64,000 nucleotides of DNA, taken from Flavobacterium sp. MC2016-06. GTDB lineage: Bacteria; Bacteroidota; Bacteroidia; Flavobacteriales; Flavobacteriaceae. Position numbers and translations under genes: made by a program. Shown here piece after piece: positions 10,401-19,148 of the stretch. Below the pieces are notes generated by a model that worked only from the letters and a program-made list of their open reading frames with translations, was not told the DNA's origin and did no database searches. Location of the stretch: positions 434,001-498,000 of the forward strand of contig NZ_WMID02000001.1 of NCBI RefSeq assembly GCF_009711165.2, written 5' to 3'. Position 1 is the first letter of the stretch. Every line of letters begins with the position of its first letter.

Positions 10401-11188
10401 CAACACTTAATTTCTCTGTTTACAAACAAGAAATTACAAGACTTGAAAATACACCAACCGCTTTTGATTTGATTGATGCAAATGGAGGAAATACTCTTGG
10501 ACATCCAAGAAACTCATTGTATTCTTATCAATTTACAGGTTTAAATAATCAAGGTTTACCAACTTTTGTTATGCCAGAAGGGGAAACAAATAATATTACA
10601 GGAGCTAATTTTCAAGACAACTTAAATGTTACAAAATACTTGAAATATGAAGGATCTATTGAGCCAAATAAATCAGTTGGTTTAGCCAATACATTTACAT
10701 ACAAAAACTGGTCTCTGTATGTATTTCTTGTAGGTTCTGGAGGAAATAAAGTTCGTTTAAACCCTGTTTATGATAGTACTTATGATGATTTAACCGTATT
10801 TACAAAAGATTTTACCAATCGTTGGATCAACCCTGGAGATGAAGCTTACACAAACATACCGGTTATTGCAGACAAACGATTAAATGCTAATTATGGCGGA
10901 GAGCGTACATTGGCAATTGCTTACAATACTTATAATTATTCTGATGCACGTATTGCAGACGGAGATTTTGTGAGATTAAAAAATATCTCTTTAAGCTGGG
11001 AATTTCCTAAAGATTTCAAAAGAAAATTAGGTGTTAGCACTTTTACTTTAAAAGGATCAGCAGTTAACCCTTGGTTGATTTACTCAGACAAAAGATTAAA
11101 TGGTCAAGATCCTGAGTTTCGTAATTCTGGAGGAGTAGCTTTACCAGTTACCTCTCAATACACTTTTACTTTAAATCTTTCATTATAA
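7460..11188 (+). CDS. SusC/RagA-type TonB-dependent transporter with STN domain
   Basis: The 1242-residue protein begins with a signal sequence (MKITLFQLVLALVFSSVTMAS region). Next is an STN signalling domain at about 48-118 (ITVNDLTLDNVLSKLEKSA). A carboxypeptidase-regulatory-like domain spans about 145-215 (VRGKVTDPTGSPLPGATVM). The plug begins near 220 (LKEVVVTTGYEKTSKRTFTGAI, then PLWVIDGV and IQSIEILKDASATSIYGS). A large beta-barrel follows, ending QYTFTLNLSL. The STN domain ties it to the FecR/ECF pair upstream. With the SusD-like lipoprotein it forms an outer-membrane import complex powered by TonB. The cargo cannot be named from sequence. The accessory HExxH lipoprotein suggests a peptide- or protein-derived substrate rather than a glycan. 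Confidence 0.95.
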   Translation: MKKPVVKQRLLHQIMKITLFQLVLALVFSSVTMASTVNGQKKLDTRVTITVNDLTLDNVLSKLEKSAHVKFSYNSRMPQLSQKVTLEADKEVLSSVLNRILAPFNISFSEVSNQIILQKSPSPNPLENIDITNSLFEVLVPGPIVRGKVTDPTGSPLPGATVMAKGTKTVVLTDFDGNFSIEVPANVDVLVISYVGMETKEIGIENTSPTVILNEIGQNLKEVVVTTGYEKTSKRTFTGAISKISGAELKVDGVVDVSRMIEGKAAGVTVQNVTGTFGTAPKITVRGSSSIFGDTKPLWVIDGVVQEDIINLSFADLASGNSETLLSSSVAGLNANDIQSIEILKDASATSIYGSRSLNGVVVVTTKQGRRDSPLKVTYGLEQTVRTVPNYSQYDILNSQETMSILKEMESKGYLDLPSTVNGRYGGAYNILGRAINTYVPETGGYLVNNDPVSRNNFLKKYELANTDWFNVLFRPSITQNHSLSFSGGGKNNTFYASLGYYTDPGWTIADDVKQISSNIKGTFYVNDRLNVTLSTMASVRDQGAPGSYESEKDVVFGKVTRDFDINPFNYVLNTSRTLRPYDENGNLEYYRNNWAKMNIINELANNYMEIQVKDIRFQLDLDYKINSHLSYNLTGSARYANTSREHKILENSNVVGAYKAGTPEGEDGVNTLVRDQNIFLYQDPNDLTAPKVSVLPNGGFLRKFTNDLTSYNLRNSVNYRNVFNEKHELEGLFGTELRVVDRNSDNFTAAGLQYDRGLTSFTDPRIIEKIINGGDSYYGFNEEKERTVGFFGKVGYTYDRRYTASVTGRYDGSNRQGNSDSSRWLPTYTFSGKWNVAEEKFMKNIESVNTLALRASYGLTATAGPATNSLAIYKSYVTNRFALDDRETGINIDELQNGSLTWEKQFETNIGVDLGMFNNRVQFTSDIYRRKAFDLVDYVITSGIGGQRIRQGNNADMQTQGLEVGFTTKNFDNKDFKWSTTLNFSVYKQEITRLENTPTAFDLIDANGGNTLGHPRNSLYSYQFTGLNNQGLPTFVMPEGETNNITGANFQDNLNVTKYLKYEGSIEPNKSVGLANTFTYKNWSLYVFLVGSGGNKVRLNPVYDSTYDDLTVFTKDFTNRWINPGDEAYTNIPVIADKRLNANYGGERTLAIAYNTYNYSDARIADGDFVRLKNISLSWEFPKDFKRKLGVSTFTLKGSAVNPWLIYSDKRLNGQDPEFRNSGGVALPVTSQYTFTLNLSL

Positions 11189-11199
11189 TAGTTTAAATC

Positions 11200-12675
11200 A
11201 TGAAAAAATTAAAAATAACTTTATCCCTATTAGTACTTATAAGTATTACTAGCTGTGATGATTTCCTGTCGGAAAAACCAGATAATAGAACCGAAATTGA
11301 TACTCCAGATAAAATATCAGAATTATTGGTATCAGCTTATCCGCAAATAAGCTATTTTGATATTGCTGAAACCATGTCAGACAACGTTTTTGACAGCGGA
11401 ATGGCAACGACATTATTAAAAAATCAACAAAACTATAATTGGCTGATACAAACCGAAACAGCTGATATTGATACTCAAGCTTTTTATTGGGATGCCTGTT
11501 ACAGAGCTATTGCACATGCAAATAAAGCGCTCGAGGCAATAGAAGAGTTAGGAAGCCCAAGCAGTCTTAATCCTCAAAAAGGAGAAGCATTATTAGCAAG
11601 AGCTTATTCTCATTTCATGTTGGTTTCCTTTTGGTCACAGCGTTATAATCCAGCTACAGCAGGAAAAGACTTAGGAATTCCTTATGTAACAAAACCAGAA
11701 ACAGAATTATTAACAAAATATACTAGAAATAGCGTAGCTGAAGTTTTTGAATTCATTCAAAAAGACATTGAAGAAGGACTGCCTTTGGTTACAAATGATT
11801 ATAAAGAACCTAAATTTCATTTTAATAAAGATGCAGCAAAAGCTTTTGCAAGCCGTTTTTATTTAATAAAAGGAGATTGGGACAAAGTAATTGCATTATC
11901 TGATGATTTAGGAAGCAAACCAGTTGGTAAATTAAGAGATTTTGCCTCTTATAAATTAATGGCAGTAAACGATCAAAGAATAAGTTATGCAAGCAGCGAT
12001 GCAGCGACAAATTTATTAATTGTATCACCAAACTCTATCGTAGGCAGATCAGCAGGTTCAAATAGATTTTACCTTTTAGGAGCTAGATATCCAGAAATAT
12101 TCGGTTCAGCTACAAGTCTTTTTGGAAAAACCTGGCTTTATAGTTTCTATTCATCAAATAGCAGTATAACAGTGTTTCTTCCTAAGTTTTATGAGTACTT
12201 TAAATATACCAACGTAACAGCTGGAATTGGAGAGCCTTACACAGCAGAAGTTTTATTAAGTAACGATGAGTTTTTCTTAAACAGAATAGAAGCTCATGTT
12301 ATGAAAGGGCAGACTGCATTGGCAAATGATGAGCTTGAATATTTCTTATCAACAAGAACTACAGGTTATGTCTCTACAGATAAAGTAACAGAAGCAAAAG
12401 TAGTAGCAAAATATCCTGTAATTCAAGACGAATACACACCATATTATGCTATGACACCTGTACAAACATCGTACATAAAAGCAATTGCAGAAACAAGACG
12501 CAGAGATTTTGTACACGAAGGAATGAGATGGTTTGATGTTAAACGTTTTAATCTTGTAGTAACACACGAAACGATCAATCAGCCTGTAAACATTTTAGTG
12601 AAAGATGATAACCGTAGAGCGTTACAAATTCCGCTTCATGCATCAAATACAGGTGTTGAATTAAATCCTAGATAA
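11200..12675 (+). CDS. SusD/RagB-family surface lipoprotein
   Basis: The 491-residue protein carries a lipoprotein signal peptide (LVLISITSC, with the lipid-bearing Cys at residue 19). It has the alpha-helical TPR-like core of SusD proteins (AFYWDACYRAIAHANKALEAI, GEALLARAYSHFMLV) and the family's C-terminal region (RRRDFVHEGMRWFDVKRFNL). It acts as the lid that captures ligand over the SusC barrel at the outer membrane. It starts 11 bases after the SusC stop, so the two are translationally close. No polysaccharide-degrading enzyme follows, unlike a typical polysaccharide utilisation locus. Confidence 0.94.
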   Translation: MKKLKITLSLLVLISITSCDDFLSEKPDNRTEIDTPDKISELLVSAYPQISYFDIAETMSDNVFDSGMATTLLKNQQNYNWLIQTETADIDTQAFYWDACYRAIAHANKALEAIEELGSPSSLNPQKGEALLARAYSHFMLVSFWSQRYNPATAGKDLGIPYVTKPETELLTKYTRNSVAEVFEFIQKDIEEGLPLVTNDYKEPKFHFNKDAAKAFASRFYLIKGDWDKVIALSDDLGSKPVGKLRDFASYKLMAVNDQRISYASSDAATNLLIVSPNSIVGRSAGSNRFYLLGARYPEIFGSATSLFGKTWLYSFYSSNSSITVFLPKFYEYFKYTNVTAGIGEPYTAEVLLSNDEFFLNRIEAHVMKGQTALANDELEYFLSTRTTGYVSTDKVTEAKVVAKYPVIQDEYTPYYAMTPVQTSYIKAIAETRRRDFVHEGMRWFDVKRFNLVVTHETINQPVNILVKDDNRRALQIPLHASNTGVELNPR

Positions 12676-12693
12676 CCTTAAAACTAAAATCTT

Positions 12694-13554
12694 ATGAAAC
12701 TATTACAATATAAAAAAATAGCCGTTTCGTTTATGGTTTCGGTAGTACTTATCTCTTGTGCACAGGATGAACAACCTGGAGAAAGTCAATTAGACTATAC
12801 ACAGCCAACGCAGACAACTTTAGACAAATGGATTGTAACCAATTATTTAAATCCATTTAATATTAATGTACAATACAAATGGAACCAAAATACAGTAGAT
12901 AACAGCCGTTATTTATACCCGCCAGCAGTAGATATGGTACAGCCGGCCTTAGAAATTGTGCAGCAAATATGGTTAGACAGCTACTCAACAATTGGAGGCG
13001 CAGATTTTGTAAAAAAAATTGCTCCCAGAGAAATTGTTTTAATTGGTGGTGTCAACTTAAACAGTGTTGGAACCAAGACTTTAGGAATCGCCGAAGGTGG
13101 ACAACGTGTTACTTTGTTTGAAACCGATTACATAGACAAATCAGATCGTGGAAGTGTAACACAGTTTATACACACCATTCAACACGAGTACGTTCATATT
13201 TTAAATCAAAACAAACCTTTTGATGAAAAAGCCTGGGCAGCTATTACGCCAGCAGGATACACTTCAGATTGGTACAATTATGACATTGAAGAATCTAACG
13301 AAATTGGTTTTATTACAAGTTACGCAAGATCTAATATCACAGAAGATTTTGCAGAAACGGCTTCAACAATTTTAGGAATTTCTAAAGCAGAATATGCAGC
13401 GTTTTTAGCAGGCATTCAAGACCCTGCAGCTCTTGCAGCATTAAAAGCAAAAGAAGCAATTGTGGTAAAATATTATAAAGATGCCTTCAACATAGATTTT
13501 TATGCATTGCGTGATGAAGCAGAAAAAAATACTAATGCGGTAATTAATAACTAA
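12694..13554 (+). CDS. Import-associated zinc metallohydrolase lipoprotein
   Basis: This 286-residue protein has a lipoprotein signal (SFMVSVVLISC, Cys22) and a gluzincin-type HEYVH motif at residues 164-168, with Glu165 as the likely catalytic base. A downstream segment, EDFAETASTILG (about 220-231), offers a third zinc ligand. It fits the family of HExxH lipoproteins known to travel with SusC/SusD pairs. It is 18 bases after the SusD gene, in the same operon. Its role is probably to cleave a bound substrate at the cell surface before or during import. The substrate is unknown. Confidence 0.85.
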   Translation: MKLLQYKKIAVSFMVSVVLISCAQDEQPGESQLDYTQPTQTTLDKWIVTNYLNPFNINVQYKWNQNTVDNSRYLYPPAVDMVQPALEIVQQIWLDSYSTIGGADFVKKIAPREIVLIGGVNLNSVGTKTLGIAEGGQRVTLFETDYIDKSDRGSVTQFIHTIQHEYVHILNQNKPFDEKAWAAITPAGYTSDWYNYDIEESNEIGFITSYARSNITEDFAETASTILGISKAEYAAFLAGIQDPAALAALKAKEAIVVKYYKDAFNIDFYALRDEAEKNTNAVINN

Positions 13555-13566
13555 TATAAAAGTATT

Positions 13567-14913
13567 ATGAAAATAAAAAACATATATAAGTACTTAACTG
13601 CAATGCTTTTAGTATTGTATTTAAGCGCCTGCAGCAACAATACAGATGCAGATCAATTATTTGATAAAACGCCTACAGAGCGTTTAAATGCACAAAAGAA
13701 AGAATTAAACGATATATTACTTTCTTCAGAATTTGGCTGGAAAGCAGTTTACTTTACAGACAATACAGTTTTAGGAGGTTATACACATTTATTCAAATTT
13801 GCTGCAGATGGAACTGTACAAATGGCTTCAGATTTTGATGCTGATACAGATGTTTATAAAAGCGAGTATCAAGTTCAATTAGGAAGTACAGTAAGTTTGG
13901 TATTTACTACCAAAAACAGAATACATCTTTTATCAGAATCAGACAATTATCCAATTCCAGCTTTACGAAGCAAAGGATATTTAGGAGATTTTCAGTTCTT
14001 GTATTACGGTCAGGAAAATGGAGATATTGTTTTTAAAACGAATAGAAACGGACAAGAATTACGTTTTGTAAAAGCAACGGCGCAAGATTGGCAGGACCTT
14101 CATCTAAATTTAGACATGGAGCAAAATGTTATTGGTGCAGATTCTCGACCACTTTTTAGATTATTAGAAACAAATGACGGTACAACAAAACACCAATTTG
14201 ATTTTGCTTTTGATCCAGTAACTCGTTTTGCAAATGCAACTTCTATAGAAACAGGATATGCAGTAAGTTATAATATGGGAGTTGGGTATTCTCCAACAGG
14301 TATTGTAGTAAGTCCAGCAGTTGAAGTAGCAGGTCAAAAGCTGACCGTTTTTGTATATAATGATGCTGATGGAAGTTTTACTGCTACGGGAACAGGCGGC
14401 GTAACAGCAACTATAAAATACAGTAATAAACCATTAATTCTTAATGATGATTACAAAGCATTATTAACAGGAAAACCACAAATTGTCTTAGGTTATATTG
14501 CTGCAAATTTATATACAGCACCTACAACTTCAACATATTGTAAAGATTTGTTAGATAAAGCCAATGCTACTTTACCAGCCAATCAGAAAATAAGTAGAAT
14601 ACAAATTTATTTTAATTCAGCTTTTGGTACTTATATAGAATATAGATTTAACGGAGGAAAAGCAAGCCTTTATCATAACGTTACTACATCTGAAAACACC
14701 ACAAATAAAACAATTATTTTTAATCATGATTCATGGGATAATGGTACTGCATATATAGCTGCGCCAGCTTTCCTAAAAGATCTAGATGCAGAGTTTATGA
14801 ACACTAACGGTTTGTATATTAGAAAAGAAAGTTTTAAAATAACATACTCTAATACAATTTGGACTATTACTAGTTCAACAACCAATTTTAGATTAACAAC
14901 ATATCAATTATAA
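13567..14913 (+). CDS. DUF4302-like lipoprotein
   Basis: The 448-residue protein has a lipoprotein signal (MLLVLYLSACSNN, Cys21). The start of the mature part (TPTERLNAQKKELNDILLSSEFGWKAVYF) is typical of DUF4302 proteins, which accompany the HExxH lipoprotein and SusCD genes in Bacteroidota. The rest is beta-rich with no recognisable catalytic motif. It starts 12 bases after the metallohydrolase gene and is the last gene before the terminator. It probably sits at the outer surface as an accessory binding protein. That role is inferred from the neighbourhood. Confidence 0.75.
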   Translation: MKIKNIYKYLTAMLLVLYLSACSNNTDADQLFDKTPTERLNAQKKELNDILLSSEFGWKAVYFTDNTVLGGYTHLFKFAADGTVQMASDFDADTDVYKSEYQVQLGSTVSLVFTTKNRIHLLSESDNYPIPALRSKGYLGDFQFLYYGQENGDIVFKTNRNGQELRFVKATAQDWQDLHLNLDMEQNVIGADSRPLFRLLETNDGTTKHQFDFAFDPVTRFANATSIETGYAVSYNMGVGYSPTGIVVSPAVEVAGQKLTVFVYNDADGSFTATGTGGVTATIKYSNKPLILNDDYKALLTGKPQIVLGYIAANLYTAPTTSTYCKDLLDKANATLPANQKISRIQIYFNSAFGTYIEYRFNGGKASLYHNVTTSENTTNKTIIFNHDSWDNGTAYIAAPAFLKDLDAEFMNTNGLYIRKESFKITYSNTIWTITSSTTNFRLTTYQL

Positions 14914-14944
14914 CAAGTTTAGTTTTTGATTTTTATTTTGGATA

Positions 14945-14974
14945 AGAGCAGCTCAATTTTGAGCTGCTTTTTTT
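14945..14974 (+). terminator. Terminator of the SusCD operon
   Basis: AGCAGCTCAA/TTGAGCTGCT, 10-bp stem with a tiny loop and seven T, 33 bases after the last operon gene. The same hairpin core recurs 376 bases downstream. Confidence 0.88.
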
Positions 14975-15016
14975 AAATAAGCATTTAGAATAATTTAAAT
15001 ATTAAAAGTAAATCAG

Positions 15017-15289
15017 ATGAAAAAATATAGTACACCAATAAACATCTTTATTTTATTATGGGGTTTTATACTTATAGTAATATCCGAATTGTATAGCGAA
15101 TATGTTAGGTATTATTTATACCTCTCGTTAATAATCATGATTCCTATTATGATTTGGAATCTTATCAAACAAAAGAAAAATGATAAAGTTGAAGGAACTA
15201 AAGAATTTCAATTTTCAATTTATAGAATGTTGTTTATGGCAGTAGTTCTCGTAATTATGTTTTACATGACTAAACAAAATCATATTTAA
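15017..15289 (+). CDS. Small membrane protein, unknown function
   Basis: The 90-residue protein is dominated by three hydrophobic segments (about 8-27, 31-50 and 68-85) separated by a lysine-rich cytoplasmic loop (KQKKNDKVEGTKE). No family is recognised. It is monocistronic, lying between two hairpins with an identical core (14947-14968 and 15325-15346). This suggests the gene came in, or its surroundings were duplicated, together with a terminator. The reading frame has sensible residue use and a start preceded by an A-rich stretch, so it is likely real. Confidence 0.6.
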   Translation: MKKYSTPINIFILLWGFILIVISELYSEYVRYYLYLSLIIMIPIMIWNLIKQKKNDKVEGTKEFQFSIYRMLFMAVVLVIMFYMTKQNHI

Positions 15290-15320
15290 AGATTTTAGAT
15301 TTTAATTTTTTTATTTTGAA

Positions 15321-15352
15321 AAAGAGCAGCTCAATTTTGAGCTGCTCTTTTG
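15321..15352 (+). terminator. Second copy of the AGCAGCTCAA terminator
   Basis: AAAGAGCAGCTCAA (15321-15334) pairs perfectly with TTGAGCTGCTCTTT (15337-15350) around two bases. The inner 22 bases are identical to those of the upstream terminator at 14947-14968. Confidence 0.85.
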
Positions 15353-15641
15353 TTTATAAATACAAATATTAAATTAAAACTGTACGGCTAGATTTAGGTA
15401 TTATTTAAATGAGAAGTATTTTTTTGCACTATAATAGATTTTTCAGAAAGAAATTACGAATGCTGAATTTTAAGTTTTATAGGAATCTAAATGGTATTTA
15501 TTTAATAAAAAACTTACATTTTTGTTTTTATTATTCATATATTTATAGTTAGAAACCAGTTAATTACATTTGGTTTCTGGGTCTGAAACTCAACAGACAT
15601 AAAATTGTTTTGAGAAATAAAAATTACATAACCAATTTATT

Positions 15642-15866
15642 ATGCTAAAGAAAATTTTTAATCTTGAGAAAATTGAATTACTAACCAGTGAACAATTAAA
15701 AAGTATTATTGGAGGTGGGGAAGTCCAACCAAAATGTATAGTTTTTGCTCCTCCTGGCAGTTCAGGTTCATCATATCCTTTTTATCCATGTGCTCATAAT
15801 CCAGGAACTGTGCCTACATTGTGTCCAGATCCTAATGATGATTTTGCACCACCTATTATTTGTTAA
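15642..15866 (+). CDS. Double-glycine leader peptide, orphan natural-product or bacteriocin precursor
   Basis: The 74-residue peptide begins with a leader of the GG type (LEKIELLTSEQLKSIIGGG). The GG at residues 25-26 marks the expected cleavage site of a C39-peptidase ABC exporter. The core of about 48 residues is rich in Pro, Gly and Ser and has four Cys (KCIVFAPPG, FYPCAHN, PTLCPD, PIIC). No modifying enzyme, immunity protein or transporter lies nearby. A second peptide with a related leader is at 43593. It may be a secreted disulfide peptide, bacteriocin or precursor of a modified peptide. A dedicated terminator follows. Product identity is inference. Confidence 0.75.
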   Translation: MLKKIFNLEKIELLTSEQLKSIIGGGEVQPKCIVFAPPGSSGSSYPFYPCAHNPGTVPTLCPDPNDDFAPPIIC

Positions 15867-15891
15867 GCATAATACAATTTGTATAAAATTT

Positions 15892-15924
15892 AAACAGCTG
15901 CAAGAATGTTTTGCAGCTGTTTTT
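15892..15924 (+). terminator. Terminator after GG-leader peptide
   Basis: AAACAGCTGCAA (15892-15903) pairs with TTGCAGCTGTTT (15911-15922) around a seven-base loop, then T-run. It lies 26 bases after the peptide stop. Confidence 0.85.
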
Positions 15925-16137
15925 AAATTATATGTAGTATAGTAATTTTATTGAGACGATATTGTTTTTATTTTCAATAGGTTAAGTATTATTAAGAAAT
16001 AGATGCAAATGTCTTTTGTTTAAATTAAATTTTATGATTAAGATAAATTAAAAGTCAAATCGATTATTTTAATATTGTTAGATGAAAGTTTTAAATAGGA
16101 TTCATAAAGGTTATTTTTTTTAAAAAGGGAATTATCA

Positions 16138-16145
16138 TATATTTG
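16138..16145 (+). promoter_or_regulatory. -7 promoter box before fabG
   Basis: TATATTTG matches TAnnTTTG and lies 54 bases before the fabG ATG. A T-rich stretch sits at the -33 position but has no clear TTG. Confidence 0.5.
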
Positions 16146-16199
16146 ACAAGTCATTCATAGCAGGAATAACTGCAATAAATATTAAAATTAATTTTGAAT

Positions 16200-16946
16200 A
16201 TGAAATTACTAGAAGGAAAAGTTGCCATTATTACAGGCGCTAGTCGTGGAATTGGAAAAGGAATTGCTGAAGTTTTTGCTAAACACGGAGCAAACGTAGC
16301 GTTTACATATAGTTCATCTGCTGCTTCTGCAGAAGCTTTAGAAGCTGAATTAAACGCTTTAGGAGTAAAAGCAAAAGGATACCAATCCAATGCGGCTGAT
16401 TTTAATGAAGCTCAAACTTTTGTTGAAGCTGTTTTAGCTGATTTTGGAACAGTTGATATTTTAATTAACAATGCCGGAATTACAAAAGACAACCTATTAA
16501 TGCGTATGTCTGAAGCAGATTTTGATCAAGTAATTGATGTTAACTTAAAATCTGTTTTTAATATGACAAAAGCAATTCAAAAAACATTCTTAAAACAACG
16601 TGCTGGTTCTATCATCAACATTAGTTCAGTAGTAGGAGTTTCTGGTAATGCAGGTCAAACAAATTACGCTGCTTCAAAAGCGGGTGCAATTGGTTTTACT
16701 AAATCGGTAGCTTTAGAATTAGGATCTCGTAATATTCGTTGTAATGCAATTGCTCCAGGATTTATCGAAACAGAAATGACTGCAAAATTAAGTGAAGATG
16801 TAGTAAAAGGATGGAGAGAAGGAATCCCATTAAAACGCGGCGGAACTACAGAAGATGTTGCAAATGCATGTTTATTCCTAGCTTCAGACATGAGCGCTTA
16901 CATTACAGGACAAGTTCTAAATGTTTGCGGAGGAATGCTTACTTAA
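16200..16946 (+). CDS. fabG: 3-oxoacyl-ACP reductase
   Basis: Taken from the ATG at 16200, the protein has 248 residues, the usual FabG length. A TTG two codons upstream is less likely. The NADPH-binding GASRGIGKGIA motif is at the N-terminus, NNAG follows near residue 88, and the catalytic set is Ser (NISSVVGVSG), Tyr156 and Lys160 (YAASK). It reduces 3-oxoacyl-ACP in each round of fatty acid elongation. No other fab gene is adjacent and the following gene is unrelated, so it seems to be transcribed from its own promoter. A short-chain dehydrogenase of other specificity cannot be fully excluded, but the C-terminal GQVLNVCGGM is typical of FabG. Confidence 0.9.
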   Translation: MKLLEGKVAIITGASRGIGKGIAEVFAKHGANVAFTYSSSAASAEALEAELNALGVKAKGYQSNAADFNEAQTFVEAVLADFGTVDILINNAGITKDNLLMRMSEADFDQVIDVNLKSVFNMTKAIQKTFLKQRAGSIINISSVVGVSGNAGQTNYAASKAGAIGFTKSVALELGSRNIRCNAIAPGFIETEMTAKLSEDVVKGWREGIPLKRGGTTEDVANACLFLASDMSAYITGQVLNVCGGMLT

Positions 16947-17024
16947 TAAATTAATTGCTAATGGTTTGTTGTTTATTGTTCTGCAGCCAAAAATGATAAA
17001 CTCAAAACCATAAACCAAATATAT

Positions 17025-19052
17025 ATGACTACAAACACGATTCTATTATTATTACTTTCTTTAGTAATAGCTGGTGGCTTGTCGTATTTTCAATATTTTT
17101 TTAAAGCCAAAAGTAAATCCAATGTGATTTTTCTTTTGGCTTTTTTACGTTTTTTAGCCATTTTTGGATTATTGGTTTTATTAATAAATCCAATAATTAC
17201 AAAAAATGCACTCCAAGTAACAAAAACACCTTTAGCCGTTGTAGTAGACAATTCAAGTTCAATTACAGCCTTAAAGTCAGACAAAAAAGTTACCGAGTTG
17301 TACCAGAAAATAGTATCAAATCCTGCACTTCAGGAAAAATTTGATATTCAATCGTATCAATTTGATGCTGATTTTAAACCTTCAAAAGATTTTGACTTTA
17401 AAGGAACACAAACCAATTTAGACGAAGCAGCAAAGAATTTAAAAAGCATCAATAAAAACCTGACTTTCCCAACCGTAATCATTACAGACGGAAATCAAAC
17501 TACTGGAAACGATTATGTATATCGTTTTGATCCAGTAAATAAAGTATATCCTTTAGTTGTAGGAGACACAACTACCTTTTTAGATTTAAAAATCAATCAG
17601 TTAAACGTTAATAAATACGCGTTTCACAAAAATAAATTTCCAGTCGAAGTTTTCTTGCAGTATGCTGGTGACAAAACAACAAATGCCGACTTCACCATCA
17701 CGCAGGGAAATACAGTTGTAGCCAAAGAAAAAGTATCTTTTTCTCCCTCTAAAAAAACAGCCGTTTTAAATTTATTACTACCAGCAGATAAAGTAGGATT
17801 GCAAGTTTTTAGAGCATCAGTTTTGTCTAATGCAAAAGAAAAAAACAGCTATAACAATATCAAGAATTTTGCTGTAGAAGTAATCGATCAAAAATCTGTT
17901 GTTGCTATAGTTTCGGCTATAAATCATCCAGATATTGCAGGACTTAAGCGTTCCATAGAAACTAATGCACAACGTAAAGTAATATTGGTTAAGCCAAATG
18001 AAATCAATCTATTACAAGATGTTTCAGTTTTAGTTTTATATCAGCCAACAACCGCTTTCAAAGCCATTTTTGATAATAACAAATTAGCAGGAACAAACAC
18101 ATTTATTATAACAGGAAACAACACCGATTTTAATTTTCTGAATCAGCAGCAAACCAATTTAGTGTTTAAAATGAGCGGGCAGAGAGAAGATTATTTATCT
18201 GAATTTGATTCTCAGTTTAATCTTTTTGCAATAGATAATATTGGGTTTGAAAATTTCCCGCCGCTGCAAAATGTATTCGGAACCATTACAACAAACGGAA
18301 ATGTTTCTGTTTTACTTTCTTCAAAAATTAGAAACGTTTCTACAGGTGCTCCATTGTTGGCTTTCGCCGAAAATCAAAACAAACGTACCGCATTTCTTTT
18401 AGGAGAAAACAGCTGGAAATGGCGTTTACAAAGCCATATCGACAATCAGTCATTTGAGAAATACGATGTATTTATCGATAAAATAATTCAGTATTTAGCC
18501 TCAACAACCTCAAGAAAATCATTAGTAGTAACACACGAAAGCTTTTATAATTCTGGAGAAGAAATTGTGATTAATGCACAATACTTCAATAAAAATTATG
18601 AGTTTGACGAAAAAGCAAGATTAACGATAAGCGTAACAAATGCAGCAACCAAACAAGTTAAAAACTACGATTTATTAAAAGGAAATAATTCATTTTCAGC
18701 CAATTTAGAAGGTTTAGCAGCAGGAAAATATAATTTTTCGGTAAAAGAATTAAATACAAATACCACTTATTCAAGTCATTTTGAGATATTAGACTTCGAT
18801 ATCGAAAAGCAATTTGTCAATCCAGATGTTTTAAAACTACAGCAGTTAGCATTACAAACAAACGGAAAAGCCTATTTTGAAAATCAAGCAGATCTCTTGA
18901 TTAATGCACTATTAGAAAATAAAGCATACAAATCGATAGAGAAAAATATTTCAACAAAAACGCCCATTATTGATTGGGTTTGGCTTTTGATTTTAATTGC
19001 CGCTTTATTAACTGCAGAATGGTTTATTAGAAAATATAACGGATTGTTGTAG
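17025..19052 (+). CDS. vWA-like membrane protein
   Basis: This 675-residue protein has two N-terminal transmembrane helices (about 4-24 and 37-60) and one at the C-terminus (about 652-668). Between them is a von Willebrand A-like start, VVVDNSSSI (about 72-80), with the DxSxS metal-binding pattern, and a VIITDGNQTTGND stretch near 150. Together these place a large domain on the periplasmic side. Similar proteins are common in Bacteroidota and related to Bat-type vWA proteins, but no other Bat gene is here. Function is unknown. The gap to the next gene holds a copy of the ACTTGAAAC repeat family. Confidence 0.7.
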   Translation: MTTNTILLLLLSLVIAGGLSYFQYFFKAKSKSNVIFLLAFLRFLAIFGLLVLLINPIITKNALQVTKTPLAVVVDNSSSITALKSDKKVTELYQKIVSNPALQEKFDIQSYQFDADFKPSKDFDFKGTQTNLDEAAKNLKSINKNLTFPTVIITDGNQTTGNDYVYRFDPVNKVYPLVVGDTTTFLDLKINQLNVNKYAFHKNKFPVEVFLQYAGDKTTNADFTITQGNTVVAKEKVSFSPSKKTAVLNLLLPADKVGLQVFRASVLSNAKEKNSYNNIKNFAVEVIDQKSVVAIVSAINHPDIAGLKRSIETNAQRKVILVKPNEINLLQDVSVLVLYQPTTAFKAIFDNNKLAGTNTFIITGNNTDFNFLNQQQTNLVFKMSGQREDYLSEFDSQFNLFAIDNIGFENFPPLQNVFGTITTNGNVSVLLSSKIRNVSTGAPLLAFAENQNKRTAFLLGENSWKWRLQSHIDNQSFEKYDVFIDKIIQYLASTTSRKSLVVTHESFYNSGEEIVINAQYFNKNYEFDEKARLTISVTNAATKQVKNYDLLKGNNSFSANLEGLAAGKYNFSVKELNTNTTYSSHFEILDFDIEKQFVNPDVLKLQQLALQTNGKAYFENQADLLINALLENKAYKSIEKNISTKTPIIDWVWLLILIAALLTAEWFIRKYNGLL

Positions 19053-19097
19053 AAAGCTTTAAGGATTAAAAGAATCTAATTTTTAAGCTAAATTCGT

Positions 19098-19121
19098 AAC
19101 TTGAAACCTGAAACTTGAAAC
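19098..19121. repeat. ACTTGAAAC-family intergenic repeat
   Basis: Three near-copies of the word ACTTGAAAC or CCTGAAAC in a row. The same words recur at 34645-34707, 35088-35149, 51775-51832 and, degenerate, at 56343-56362. Confidence 0.7.
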
Positions 19122-19148
19122 AAAATAATAATTTAATACATTTTTCCA

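Noticed and set aside
15745..15942. Frame overlapping the GG-leader peptide in another phase
   Set aside because: It runs through the peptide gene's terminator and has a composition unlike a real protein. The GG-leader frame explains the region.
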